A DNA stretch of 60,487 bases from Spirosoma sp. 48-14 (GTDB lineage: Bacteria; Bacteroidota; Bacteroidia; Cytophagales; Spirosomataceae), in the NCBI RefSeq assembly GCF_001898575.1, contig NZ_MKUD01000042.1, forward strand, positions 1 to 60,487, written 5' to 3'. A program made the translations under genes and the position numbers. Numbering within the stretch: the stretch's first letter is position 1; the number at the start of each line of letters is the position of its first letter. Shown in pieces: positions 24,166 through 33,585 of this stretch. The notes beneath the pieces were generated by a model. The model worked only from the letters and a program-made list of their open reading frames with translations. It made no database searches and was not told where the DNA came from.

Positions 24166-25539
24166 ATGCTTCTCATCATCGACGACGATATTGCTATTCA
24201 AACGTCTCTTTCGCTCCTATTTCGGAAAGAAGGCTTTCCAGTTAGGCTGGCCGATGGGCCGTTCGAGACGTTTGAGGTCCTGGATCAGGAAACCCCCGAA
24301 GCCATTCTGCTGGACATGAATTTCTCCGTCGATACATCGGGCGATGACGGACTGCGGTTGCTGCGCCGGATTCGGGAGCGGTTGCCTAATGTGCCGGTGA
24401 TCCTGATAACGGGCTGGGGGAGTATCGATCTGGCTGTAGAAGGCATGAAGGCAGGGGCTAAAGACTTTATAACGAAGCCCTGGCAAAACGACCACCTTGT
24501 ACAATCGGTGCGGACGGCATTGAATCTGGCCCAGGCGGCTCCAGCTTCACCCAACCGACGTAAACTCGACCAACAGTTTCAGTTTGAGAATATCGTTGGG
24601 GAAGATCCTAACCTGCTGGACATTCTGACTACTATCGGACGGGTGGCGCCAACCGATGCGCCCGTTTTGATTACGGGAGAAAGTGGAACAGGTAAAGAAC
24701 TGATTGCCGAAGCTATTCACCAGAATAGCCGACGGAAGCGGCAGGCATTTGTAAAAGTCAACCTGGGCGGTATTTCATCGACGCTTTTTGAGAGTGAACT
24801 CTTTGGGCATGTACGGGGTGCATTTACCGATGCAAAAACGGATCGCGTCGGTCGGTTTGAACTGGCCAATAAAGGGTCGATTTTTCTGGACGAAATTGGC
24901 GATCTCGATCCGGCTAGTCAGGTGAAATTGCTGCGGGTATTACAGGACCGGACGTTTGAGCCGCTGGGGAGTAGTAAATCCCGAACGGTCGATGTACGGG
25001 TTATCTGCGCCACCAACCGGAATCTGGAAGAGATGGTCAGTAAAGGCCAGTTTCGCGAAGATTTGTTTTACCGTATTAACCTGATTACCGTTCGTTTGCC
25101 TGCCCTGCGAGAGCGCCCCGGCGACATTCCGTTGCTGGTTAACTACTTTGTCAGTAACCTTAAAACCATTTACAACCGACCCGATTTACGGGTAAGCGCT
25201 ACTGCCCAGAAGTGGCTCAAAAATCTGCCATTGCCGGGCAATATTCGTCAGCTTAAAAATGTGGTGGAGCGCACCGTTCTGCTCTCACCCAACGATGAGT
25301 TACAAACCGACGATTTCGAGCGCAACCTTCCCCAAATGACCAGTACCCCGCACCTGGCACCCCATTCCCTGCCCGATGTTGGCACGATGACCCTGGAAGA
25401 AATGGAATACCAGATGATTCAGCGGGCAATGGCTTTTCACCAGAACCGGGTAGCGAAAGTAGCGCGCGCATTGGGCATCACCCGTTTTGCACTCTACCGC
25501 CGATTAGAGAAATTTGGTATTCCGTACGCTGAAGATTAG
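24166..25539 (+). CDS. NtrC-family sigma-54-dependent response regulator
   Basis: The ATG at 24166 starts directly on the receiver (MLLIIDDD); an ATG at 24139 lies inside the inverted repeat. The 457-residue protein has a receiver (D6-D8 pocket, likely phosphoacceptor D50 in ILLDMN), an AAA+ sigma-54-activation domain (Walker A GESGTGKE near 170, sigma-54 contact loop GAFTDA at 218-223, a variant of GAFTGA, and Walker B SIFLDEIGDL) and a C-terminal Fis-type HTH (KVARALGITRFALYRRLEKF). It probably controls this efflux cluster from the dyads at 17835-17870. Confidence 0.92.
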   Translation: MLLIIDDDIAIQTSLSLLFRKEGFPVRLADGPFETFEVLDQETPEAILLDMNFSVDTSGDDGLRLLRRIRERLPNVPVILITGWGSIDLAVEGMKAGAKDFITKPWQNDHLVQSVRTALNLAQAAPASPNRRKLDQQFQFENIVGEDPNLLDILTTIGRVAPTDAPVLITGESGTGKELIAEAIHQNSRRKRQAFVKVNLGGISSTLFESELFGHVRGAFTDAKTDRVGRFELANKGSIFLDEIGDLDPASQVKLLRVLQDRTFEPLGSSKSRTVDVRVICATNRNLEEMVSKGQFREDLFYRINLITVRLPALRERPGDIPLLVNYFVSNLKTIYNRPDLRVSATAQKWLKNLPLPGNIRQLKNVVERTVLLSPNDELQTDDFERNLPQMTSTPHLAPHSLPDVGTMTLEEMEYQMIQRAMAFHQNRVAKVARALGITRFALYRRLEKFGIPYAED

Positions 25540-25614
25540 CGTGGGGCGAGGTGCACGGAGCGTGGAGCGGGACTTAGTCACCTTGTACCACGCCCCCTGC
25601 ACCTCGCCCCACGC
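25539..25614. repeat. Gap-filling inverted repeat (element 6)
   Basis: A GC-rich 27-bp arm at 25539-25565 (begins GCGTGGGGCGAGGTGCAC) and its reverse complement at 25588-25614 with two mismatches. A further partial copy of the right arm (CCCCTGCACC) reaches to the next ATG at 25625. It fills the whole spacer between regulator and kinase genes. Confidence 0.88.
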
Positions 25615-25624
25615 CCCCTGCACC

Positions 25625-26905
25625 ATGCACATTAGCTTTCGAACCCGTTACCTGCTGTATATTATTGCTGTTCATGTGGCGATAGCTGGGCTGCTGTATC
25701 TGCTTTTACAGCAGAACAAGCCCTGGTTTATTGCCAGCGAACTGGGACTATTGCTGTCCATTTATATGGCCGTCAGCATTTACCGCCAGTTTCAACAGCC
25801 GTCCGAATTTATCGCGTCAGGAATAGAAGCCATTCGGGACAAGGACTTTACGGTCAAGTTCGTACCGACCGGAAATCGGGAAGTGGATGAACTCATAACC
25901 GTGTATAACCTGATGATCGACCAGCTACGCCAGGAACGCACCCGACAGATTGAGCAGCAGTTTTTTCTGGAAAAACTGATCGAAGCGGCTCCGATTGCCA
26001 TCCTGATTTTCGATTTCGACGGGCAGATTGCGTCCATTAATCCGCGAGCCTGTCAACTGCTGTCGGTACAGCCCGACGACGTGGTAGGCAAACCACTGGA
26101 TCAGATCGGGTTTTCGCTGCTGGCCCAAATGGCCGACATGACCGATGGTGACTCACGCGTAATGAAACCTAACGGAATCGAAACCTATAAAGTACAACGG
26201 TCGAATTTTATGGATCGGGGCTTCCGGCGGTCATTCCTGATTATCGAAGAGTTAACGCCGGAGATTCTGGCGACTGAAAAAAGCGCCTACAGCAAGGTGA
26301 TTCGGATGATGGCGCATGAAGTGAACAACTCCATTGGTGCGGTCAATTCCATCCTGGGGGTTACTCAATCGTATGTCGATGAGCCGGATGTACAACATGC
26401 CTTGCGTGTGGCCGTTGAACGAAACGACCGCCTGAATCACTTTATGCGTCGGTTTGCCGATGTGGTTCGACTTCCGCAACCCCAGCGCCAGTCTGCCGAT
26501 GTCAATGACATTGCCCGAAATGTTGTGCGGCTGATGCAACAGCAGGCCGAAGGAAAACAGGTCAGCCTGACCTATAAATCAGAGGGGGCCAACGCCCAAT
26601 CTGTGGATGTTGAACAGCTTGAACAGGTATTGGTGAATATTATTAAAAATGCCTTGGAAGCTTGTAAGTCAGGCGATCAGGTTGACGTGTTTGGGGCGGC
26701 TAATGCGTTGATAATTCGCGATAACGGCCAACCGATTCCTGAATCGGCAGTAGCTAATTTGTTCAATCCGTTTTACAGCACTAAACCCGATGGGCAGGGA
26801 ATCGGCCTGACCGTAACCCGTGAAATTCTCCTGAATCACCACGTCCAATTCTCCCTCCAGACCAAACCCGATGGCTGGACCGAGTTCCTGATTGAGTTTC
26901 CGTAA
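25625..26905 (+). CDS. NtrY-like sensor histidine kinase
   Basis: The ATG at 25625 gives 426 residues beginning with two membrane segments (about 8-28 and 36-55); an upstream start at 25514 reads through inverted repeat 6. A HAMP-like linker (to ~105), a PAS domain (about 115-215, APIAILIFDFDGQIASINPRAC), and a kinase core follow with H231 in the H-box MMAHEVNNSIG, N-box NIIKNALEAC, DNGQPIPE and GQGIGLTVTREIL. It is the likely partner of the NtrC-type regulator. It converges with the ABM-domain gene. Confidence 0.9.
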   Translation: MHISFRTRYLLYIIAVHVAIAGLLYLLLQQNKPWFIASELGLLLSIYMAVSIYRQFQQPSEFIASGIEAIRDKDFTVKFVPTGNREVDELITVYNLMIDQLRQERTRQIEQQFFLEKLIEAAPIAILIFDFDGQIASINPRACQLLSVQPDDVVGKPLDQIGFSLLAQMADMTDGDSRVMKPNGIETYKVQRSNFMDRGFRRSFLIIEELTPEILATEKSAYSKVIRMMAHEVNNSIGAVNSILGVTQSYVDEPDVQHALRVAVERNDRLNHFMRRFADVVRLPQPQRQSADVNDIARNVVRLMQQQAEGKQVSLTYKSEGANAQSVDVEQLEQVLVNIIKNALEACKSGDQVDVFGAANALIIRDNGQPIPESAVANLFNPFYSTKPDGQGIGLTVTREILLNHHVQFSLQTKPDGWTEFLIEFP

Positions 26906-26914
26906 CCAGCCGGT

Positions 26915-27484
26915 TTATCGAAAAAGCCATTTTGCCACCAGTCGGACGTAGCGAGGCATAATCACGAACGTCATCAACCCAACAATGACGGCGCTGGTTA
27001 GCAAGGCTCTGAAAGCTAATATTGACAAAAAAGGAACTGCGGCAAAAACGGGCGAAAGAAGCCACGGAACAAGCATCGAAAGCGGGTAAATGGCCGATAG
27101 GGTAATCAGAAATTGCTTGTAAGAGGGAGCCGTTTTGCTGCTGGGCTTAGGTGGCGTGAACCAGAATTCCAGCCCCGTTTTAATATCGATCGTTTCGTCC
27201 GTGTTCAGTAGGGGTCGTACCTGCTCAATCAGTCGTCGGCGGGTATCACTGTCCAGCCAGTTACGCAAATTCGTTTCCGATGAAAAGTGCAGAACAATGG
27301 TGTACTCATCACTCGTGCCGTGTGGCCGGATGATATTCACCCCCCGATGGCCTGGCGCTGACTGAGCCAGGGGTACAATCTCTTGTAGCCAATGTTCATA
27401 AGCCTCCACCTGATGTTTGTAAGGGCGTTGAACAATAATGGTCGTAACGGCGCTGTCTACTTCAATCGGGATACCGGCTGGCAT
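26915..27484 (-). CDS. ABM-domain protein with C-terminal membrane segments
   Basis: The 189-residue protein has an N-terminal antibiotic-biosynthesis-monooxygenase-like ferredoxin fold (about 12-105; VTTIIVQRPYKHQVEAYEHW, PGHRGVNIIRP, YTIVLHFSSETNLRNWLDS) and two or three membrane segments after residue 120. This combined form is widespread but uncharacterised. Separate unit, convergent with the kinase gene at a 9-bp gap. Confidence 0.8.
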   Translation of the reverse strand: MPAGIPIEVDSAVTTIIVQRPYKHQVEAYEHWLQEIVPLAQSAPGHRGVNIIRPHGTSDEYTIVLHFSSETNLRNWLDSDTRRRLIEQVRPLLNTDETIDIKTGLEFWFTPPKPSSKTAPSYKQFLITLSAIYPLSMLVPWLLSPVFAAVPFLSILAFRALLTSAVIVGLMTFVIMPRYVRLVAKWLFR

Positions 27485-27709
27485 GGCAGAACGTCTTTTT
27501 CGTGAATAGTCGTTGACTTTACGCTTAAAAATAAGCTAAAGAAATCTTTGATCAACTACAAATAGTCGGTAGATCGGTAATGTACCTACGCTTCTTCGGT
27601 CAATAGTGTTTTCTTTGGGTAGCGCATAACGAATCGGGGAAAGAAAAGTGCGGTGTTATTAAAACGGGATTAAAATGGTACTTTGCTGCTCTGTTCCAAA
27701 TGCTCAGTT

Positions 27710-30379
27710 ATGCCAAATCTTACCATTCCCGATCGGCCTTATCTGGTTGATGTAGAGCAACTTTTTCAGGACTTAGCCACTGACTCCAGAAAAGGGCTTT
27801 CGGCCGAAGAAGCCCACGCCCGACTGGAGGAATTTGGATCCAATGCCCTGCAGGAAACTAAACGTGAAAGTGCATTGACGATCCTGCTGCGCCAGTTTAC
27901 AGGTGTGATTGTCTATATACTGGTGGTGGCGGCTGGGATCTCCTTTTTTCTGGGCGATACCGTCGAGGGCGTTGCGATACTGGCCGTACTATTGATCAAT
28001 GCCGTGACAGGTTTTGTACTGGAATGGAACGCCCGGCAGTCAATGGACGCGCTCCGAAAGCTGGATAGCACACCCGCTCGGGTACTGCGCGATGGGCGCG
28101 TGCGCGAAATTGCCTCCGAAGACGTAACCCCTGGCGATATACTGGTGGTTGAAGCGGGAGATCTGGTGGCCGCCGATGCGAATCTGTTTCAGGTCAATCA
28201 GTTGCAGGTCGATGAATCGGCACTGACGGGGGAGTCGCTACCCGTCGAAAAACAGACGGCGATACCCGCCGAAGACGCACCATTGGGCGACCAGCTCAAT
28301 CGGCTGTTCAAAGGGACAGCGGTAACGGCCGGAAATGGGCGGGCCATCGTAACGGGAATTGGCCAGCAAACCGAGTTAGGGAAAATTGCCACGATGGTCG
28401 AAGAAGCTAAACGGTCGGCAACACCGCTCGAAGAAAAGCTGGACGCACTGGCCAACGTACTGATCTGGGTAACAGTTGGGCTGGCTACGCTGTTTTTGAC
28501 TGTCGGTCTGATTCGGGGAGAAGAGCCGCTCCGGCTGATCGAAACGGCACTGGCTTTGGCGATTGCTGCTATTCCAGAAGGCATGTCGGTGGTAGCCACC
28601 ATTGCCTTGGCCTATGGGATGCTGCGGCTGGCTACCAAGAAAGTCATCGTCAAACGGTTATCGGCGGTCGAAACATTGGGTGGGACTAACGTGATATTTA
28701 CGGATAAAACCGGCACGCTTACCCAGAATCGCATTGAGGTCAACACCATACAACTACCTGATCTATCGGCTGAAGTACAGGCGGATGCCGGAGCCCAAAC
28801 GCTTCAGATTATAACTGGCAACCATGAAATTGTGGAGTCGGACGTGTTTCAGAAGCTGGTTCTGATCAGTGTGCTCTGCAACAATGCCGACTACGATGTT
28901 GTGGATGGAAAAGCCAGGGAAGTAGGCGATCCGGTAGAAGTGTCTCTACTGAAATTTGCGATGGCGGCTGGCCAGAATCCTGATGAAATCAACCGGGATT
29001 ATCCACGCAGGGCCGAAAAAGCGTTCAGTTCCGATACCCGCATCATGGGTACGCTGCATGAGCACGAAAGTCGATACGTGATAGCTGTGAAGGGGGCCGC
29101 TGAAGAGATTCTGAATCGTTCTACATCTATTGACGAAAACACTCGGAAAAAGCAGTACGAGCTTTCGGAAAAGATGGCGGCCGATGGGTTACGTACGCTC
29201 GCTTTTGCGTATCGCGAGACGGATAAAACGACTGTACCCGGCGATGATTTTGCGGATAATGATCTGGCGTATCTGGGGCTGATCGGCTTTCTGGACCCGC
29301 CCCGAACGGAGGTGACACCTTCGCTTGAATCGTGTCGACGAGCGGGCATCAAGGTGATCATGGTCACCGGCGACCATCCCGCCACAGCCCTCGCCATTGC
29401 CTCGAAAGTGAAATTGATCGAACCTGGCGAAGAAATCGTTCTGACCGGAAAAGACCTTAAACCAATTGATCAGCTTACGGCCGACGAAACCGAAAAACTG
29501 CTCAACTGCCGGGTGTTTGCCCGTGTCAGTCCGGCGCAGAAACTCGACATGATCGAGTTGTACCAGCAAAAGGGCCATATTGTAGGCATGACGGGCGATG
29601 GTGTGAACGATGCCCCTGCCCTCAAGAAATCCGACATTGGCATTGCGATGGGGTTGCGGGGTACACAGGTAGCCGCTGAAACCGCCGACATGGTACTAAA
29701 AGATGATTCCTTTTCGTCAATTGTGGCCGCTATCGCACAGGGACGGGTTATTTTTGAGAATATCCGCAAATTCGTGCTGTTTCTGCTGTCGTGTAACCTG
29801 AGCGAGATTTTCGTGGTTACGTTTGCCGGTTTCCTGAATGTGGGAACGCCCTTATTACCGTTACAAATTCTGTTTATCAACATCGTAACTGACGTTTTTC
29901 CGGCGTTGGCCCTGGGCGTTGGTCGCGAAAATGCCAGCCTGATGGAGCGGCCTCCCCGTGATCCGAAAACACCCATTATGGACACCCGCGACTGGCGGAC
30001 TTTGGTTCTGTATGCCTTGGCGATGACGGCTGCGGTGCTCGGAACGTATGGGATCGGAACCCGGCTGTTAGGGTTGAACCCGGATGAAGGCAACAACCTG
30101 ACGTTTTATGCCTTATCGTTTGCGCAACTCATGCATGTGTTCAACCTGCATTCTGAGCGATCGTTTTTCGTCAACGAGATCACACGAAACCGCTATATCT
30201 GGTACGCCCTGATAGTTTGTCTGGCCATTCTGGCATTCACCTATTTCGTTCCGGTGTTGCACGACATACTCAATATTCAGCCCATGACCACCACCGAATT
30301 TAGCTTGATTCTGGCGTCTGGTATTGCTCCCGTCGTGTTAATCCAGCTTGTGCGGCTGATTGTCAGGGCGATGAAGTAA
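27710..30379 (+). CDS. Calcium-type cation-transporting P-type ATPase
   Basis: From the ATG at 27710 the protein has 889 residues (an upstream frame from 27683 lacks support). It shows the N-terminal cation-ATPase domain (GLSAEEAHARLEEFGSNAL), TGES in the actuator domain, the phosphorylation site D332 in DKTGTLTQN, the P-domain hinge GDGVNDAPALKKSDIGIAMG, membrane helix 4 IAAIPEGMSVV (the PEGMS/PEGLP motif of Ca2+ pumps) and six C-terminal helices. It belongs to the P2A/P2B group; Ca2+ export is likely but Mn2+ or other cations are possible. Confidence 0.92.
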   Translation: MPNLTIPDRPYLVDVEQLFQDLATDSRKGLSAEEAHARLEEFGSNALQETKRESALTILLRQFTGVIVYILVVAAGISFFLGDTVEGVAILAVLLINAVTGFVLEWNARQSMDALRKLDSTPARVLRDGRVREIASEDVTPGDILVVEAGDLVAADANLFQVNQLQVDESALTGESLPVEKQTAIPAEDAPLGDQLNRLFKGTAVTAGNGRAIVTGIGQQTELGKIATMVEEAKRSATPLEEKLDALANVLIWVTVGLATLFLTVGLIRGEEPLRLIETALALAIAAIPEGMSVVATIALAYGMLRLATKKVIVKRLSAVETLGGTNVIFTDKTGTLTQNRIEVNTIQLPDLSAEVQADAGAQTLQIITGNHEIVESDVFQKLVLISVLCNNADYDVVDGKAREVGDPVEVSLLKFAMAAGQNPDEINRDYPRRAEKAFSSDTRIMGTLHEHESRYVIAVKGAAEEILNRSTSIDENTRKKQYELSEKMAADGLRTLAFAYRETDKTTVPGDDFADNDLAYLGLIGFLDPPRTEVTPSLESCRRAGIKVIMVTGDHPATALAIASKVKLIEPGEEIVLTGKDLKPIDQLTADETEKLLNCRVFARVSPAQKLDMIELYQQKGHIVGMTGDGVNDAPALKKSDIGIAMGLRGTQVAAETADMVLKDDSFSSIVAAIAQGRVIFENIRKFVLFLLSCNLSEIFVVTFAGFLNVGTPLLPLQILFINIVTDVFPALALGVGRENASLMERPPRDPKTPIMDTRDWRTLVLYALAMTAAVLGTYGIGTRLLGLNPDEGNNLTFYALSFAQLMHVFNLHSERSFFVNEITRNRYIWYALIVCLAILAFTYFVPVLHDILNIQPMTTTEFSLILASGIAPVVLIQLVRLIVRAMK

Positions 30380-30390
30380 TCCGAAGCAGT

Positions 30391-31353
30391 TTAGTGGACC
30401 AAAGGATTCCTGTATTTCCGACCTTCTTTCTTCACGGTTGACCAGGCCGTTTTTCGAAGTTGGCGGGCAAAATCTTTGTCGACTTCGGCAGGAGTGAAGG
30501 TTAGGTCCACGGGGGATTCCCCAAACAGAAAGCCATACCAGACCAGTCCGCCGAGGTAACAGCCAGCCGCATTGGCATGGTGTGAATCAAACCCCAGCTT
30601 GCCGTTGTTCCAGCTAAAGCCCACATGTAATGAGCGTGTTTGGTCGGGGAGAGCGGACGGCTGAGCCAAAGAAGCGTTAAACGCGGCATCGGGATGATAC
30701 CCCCATTTCTTGCTGGAACTGATATGCCAGAATGCATCGCCATTTGGAATAATGGGTACCCCCAGTTCATCGGCAACGGTGTGATAGGCCGCCCTTGATT
30801 TTTCCCACATTTGCCGGGCATTATTCGCTGAATCCCCTTTGGCAATGCGGCTAAAATCCTTCGAATCGGATCGGTAGGCCCAGGTTTGATGAAAAACAAC
30901 CGTTGCGTTGGGCTGTAGCTGTTTAACGTAGTCGTACAACTTTCGGGCGTAGGGTTGATAGGTGCTTACATCGCCTGAGAGAATTGAAGCCTGCTGAATC
31001 GTGACCACATCCCAGGTTCCGTCCGACAACAGCATTTTCAGCGATTTGCCGCCATACGGTTTGCCATTCGGATCGTCAGGATTTCGATCAGCAGCCTCCG
31101 CATGTTCCCAATGCCGTTGTAATGGCGCTCCACCGAGTTCCGCCCGACCGATCACAAGCGTATGGCCACCTTCTTTGGCCAGTTCAGGCAGGTATCTCGA
31201 TGCGTTCTGCGAAAAACTATTCCCGATCAAAAACAGGCGAATCGACTTAGGGTTACGATTCGTATTCCGCGATTGAGGAAACGCCGAATCAACACCGAGA
31301 AAAAAGATAAAAAGAATAAAAACGGATGTGCCGTACCGATTGAGTGAAGTCAT
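30391..31353 (-). CDS. Secreted DUF4886/SGNH-type hydrolase
   Basis: The 320-residue protein has a signal peptide (about 1-27, ending SAFPQ) and a DUF4886-type SGNH fold: block I IRLFLIGNSFSQN with candidate nucleophile Ser46, a block with YDVVTIQQAS-like sequence (WDVVTIQQASIL) and a C-terminal DSHHANAAGCYLGG containing the D-x-x-H pair. It probably hydrolyses an ester outside the cytoplasm; substrate unknown. Single gene, ends 11 bp from the P-type ATPase stop. Confidence 0.8.
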   Translation of the reverse strand: MTSLNRYGTSVFILFIFFLGVDSAFPQSRNTNRNPKSIRLFLIGNSFSQNASRYLPELAKEGGHTLVIGRAELGGAPLQRHWEHAEAADRNPDDPNGKPYGGKSLKMLLSDGTWDVVTIQQASILSGDVSTYQPYARKLYDYVKQLQPNATVVFHQTWAYRSDSKDFSRIAKGDSANNARQMWEKSRAAYHTVADELGVPIIPNGDAFWHISSSKKWGYHPDAAFNASLAQPSALPDQTRSLHVGFSWNNGKLGFDSHHANAAGCYLGGLVWYGFLFGESPVDLTFTPAEVDKDFARQLRKTAWSTVKKEGRKYRNPLVH

Positions 31354-31460
31354 ACGTGAGGAGCCAGACAGTGTATAGTAAACCGGTTTTAGACGTTCTC
31401 TACCCGTTTTCGGACAACAAACCAGTAAACATTACCCAAGAGCAGGGATTCTATAGGTAA

Positions 31461-32864
31461 TTAATGGGCTGGTTTTACGGATTGTCCTTCCCAATGAGAC
31501 AACCAACCCGATAACCATAGGAATAATGAGCTTGATCCTGGATAAACGTACATCAGCAATAGGAGCTTGAAGAATCCACGCCGGAATGTATAGGGAATAT
31601 TGGCACCGTCGACATGCAGGATAAGCAGACCGAAAAGCATATACATGCCGAAAATCCAGAACAAAGTAGAAAGCCCTCGTGTATCCCGAAAGAAGACCAG
31701 ATTTAGTAATGTGATGGCGAAAAAGACATAAACGGCATAGTTCCAGTAGGTATCGTGAAAGACAACTTGCTCGGTCATACCCTGAAAGATGGTTAGCAGG
31801 TTTCCAACATAGGAAGTTGGTGCTGCATGAATGCTACCTAAGTGGGTGTGGGGAGGTAATGGAACATAGCCTCGTAAAAAGCCGTAGTTCCAGAATAATA
31901 CCGGAATTGAGCATACCAGCAGCAGGAGCGCTGCGTCTTGAATCGCCAGTATTCTACGGGCAGCTACTGTTTGGGCAACGATCAGTAGAGAGCCGATCGG
32001 GATAAAGAGAATCGTTTCGGTACGTGTCCAGCAGGACAGCGCCAGGAAAAGCATACCAGCGGTAAAAGCCCCTCGTTGTTGATCGTTCAGATACGTTTGT
32101 AAAAGCACAACCCCTGCCACAAAGAAAGCTGCATTGGCCCAGTCGGTCTGCACGAGAAAAGTATAGGCAAATAATTCGGGGCTACAGGCGAGCAGGGTGA
32201 TGAGTAAACCCGCCAGCAAGGGATGGATCTGTGTTCGCAACTCGGCATACATAAATAGCCCAAATGAAATGACCAGTATGGTAAGCCAGATTTTCCCGAA
32301 CGCATATGGGCCAACGCCATCCGCTGCCAATAGGTACAGAACTTGTTGCATCGCGGTGAATGGTGCGTAAAAAGGCTGGTTGCTGAACACCGATACCGAC
32401 GGCAGGTGACTGGTAAACACGGACGATACGAGGGTGTGCTCTTTAACGGCAAACGTAGCTACCAGATCGGGGCCTACGATCGTATCGAACGGAAGGTTAG
32501 GATACCAGGCACATTTCCAGGCACTAATGAACAGGAGGTACCCCCAGAACGCCAGAAATGGTAACTCACCTAAGCGAACCGTCAGGTGTGATCGGGGGAA
32601 CAGGCTCCGCAGATAGGCTCCACGATGCCGTAGCCCTATAAGCGATAGACAGGCTAGTAGAGCCAGCCCGATAAATAGGGGTGCTCGGGCAATGGGCAGG
32701 TGGGTAAATTCCAGCAAAAACGGTAACCCCGAACTAATCCCTAAACCCATAAGCATGGACAGCCCCAGTAAACTATACCCGTTGGCAACTGGGCGTAAGC
32801 GAGTTATCAGTCCGAAACCAATGAGAAACTGTGTGATGAGTACGAAAAAAATGGAAAAACTCAT
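31461..32864 (-). CDS. Polytopic membrane protein, GT-C-like
   Basis: The 467-residue protein has about 10-12 hydrophobic segments from residue 1 onward and periplasmic loops such as YPNLPFDTIVGPDLVATFAVKEHT. The overall look is of GT-C-fold glycosyltransferases or O-antigen-ligase-like proteins, but no catalytic motif could be fixed. Its start overlaps the stop of the upstream gene by 4 bp, so the two are co-translated. Confidence 0.6.
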   Translation of the reverse strand: MSFSIFFVLITQFLIGFGLITRLRPVANGYSLLGLSMLMGLGISSGLPFLLEFTHLPIARAPLFIGLALLACLSLIGLRHRGAYLRSLFPRSHLTVRLGELPFLAFWGYLLFISAWKCAWYPNLPFDTIVGPDLVATFAVKEHTLVSSVFTSHLPSVSVFSNQPFYAPFTAMQQVLYLLAADGVGPYAFGKIWLTILVISFGLFMYAELRTQIHPLLAGLLITLLACSPELFAYTFLVQTDWANAAFFVAGVVLLQTYLNDQQRGAFTAGMLFLALSCWTRTETILFIPIGSLLIVAQTVAARRILAIQDAALLLLVCSIPVLFWNYGFLRGYVPLPPHTHLGSIHAAPTSYVGNLLTIFQGMTEQVVFHDTYWNYAVYVFFAITLLNLVFFRDTRGLSTLFWIFGMYMLFGLLILHVDGANIPYTFRRGFFKLLLLMYVYPGSSSLFLWLSGWLSHWEGQSVKPAH

Positions 32865-33424
32865 GGTTTGGAACGATGATAACGACGAGCCTGATCGGGT
32901 GTGTAGGCGAAGAAATGGGGATCGTATTTGCGAAACTCACTGAGAACCAGTGGTCGATTGTGGGGCTTGAAGGTCAGTAGAAAAAGCTTATTGTCGTAGG
33001 CCCAAAAGGTATGGGTTGCTCGCTGAAGTAGCGAGTCCGGGGTTGTCATATCAATCAAATGAACCGATTTGCCCAGGTGATAATACAGCACACTTGGATA
33101 GAGCCAGACGTACCCCGTTTCCTTCCCCTGTTGCCAGGCATTACGGATTAGGTATTGCTGGGGGGGAATTAGAAAGTAATCGTCCGGTCCGCAGCGCTGC
33201 TGGATTAGTGACGTAAACGTGTAGGCATCCCCATACCCTTCCAGTAGGCGTGCCGAAAGACTGGTTTGACTGGCCAGCCGCTGCCGTTGGTTATAAAATC
33301 GCTCCACGGTCGACATAAGCCATTCCTGATTTTTCGGAAGCCAGAGCAGCAGGGCTAAACATAGACAGCTACCTGCCAGGTAGGCAAATTGGATTTGCCA
33401 GTAATAACGACTTTGTTGACTCAT
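32861..33424 (-). CDS. Single-pass membrane protein of unknown function
   Basis: The 187-residue protein has one N-terminal membrane segment (about 12-30, FAYLAGSCLCLALLLWL) and an extracytoplasmic part rich in aromatic residues (CGPDDYFLIPPQQYLIRNAW, GYVWLYPSVLYYHLG). This looks like the soluble C-terminal tail found on some GT-C membrane glycosyltransferases, so it may be the split-off partner of the next gene, with which it overlaps by 4 bp. Confidence 0.6.
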   Translation of the reverse strand: MSQQSRYYWQIQFAYLAGSCLCLALLLWLPKNQEWLMSTVERFYNQRQRLASQTSLSARLLEGYGDAYTFTSLIQQRCGPDDYFLIPPQQYLIRNAWQQGKETGYVWLYPSVLYYHLGKSVHLIDMTTPDSLLQRATHTFWAYDNKLFLLTFKPHNRPLVLSEFRKYDPHFFAYTPDQARRYHRSKP

Positions 33425-33541
33425 GATCCGAAATACATAACTGCTTCATTGGTCCGACACCTGCGCTCAGAAACAGAAGGTAACTTTGTTTGGCTAAGTT
33501 AAATGCCAAAATTGACACATCGGCCCGAATCGAACCAAAAC

Positions 33542-33571
33542 AATCGTTATGTTTGTATGGATATAACGATT
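33542..33571. promoter_or_regulatory. ModE-like operator of the molybdate cluster
   Basis: AATCGTTAT and ATAACGATT form a perfect 9-bp inverted repeat with 12 bp between the arms. The inner CGTTAT-N12-ATAACG matches, including the spacing, the operator bound by ModE in front of modABC in Escherichia coli. The spacer contains a TATGTTTG that fits the Bacteroidota -7 box TAnnTTTG (33548-33555), so binding would block the promoter. No modE gene is in the window. Confidence 0.65.
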
Positions 33572-33585
33572 AATAGACAAGCCGA

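Noticed and set aside
25514..25624. Upstream extension of the NtrY-like kinase
   Set aside because: It overlaps the regulator stop and reads through inverted repeat 6; the membrane segment starts right after the ATG at 25625.
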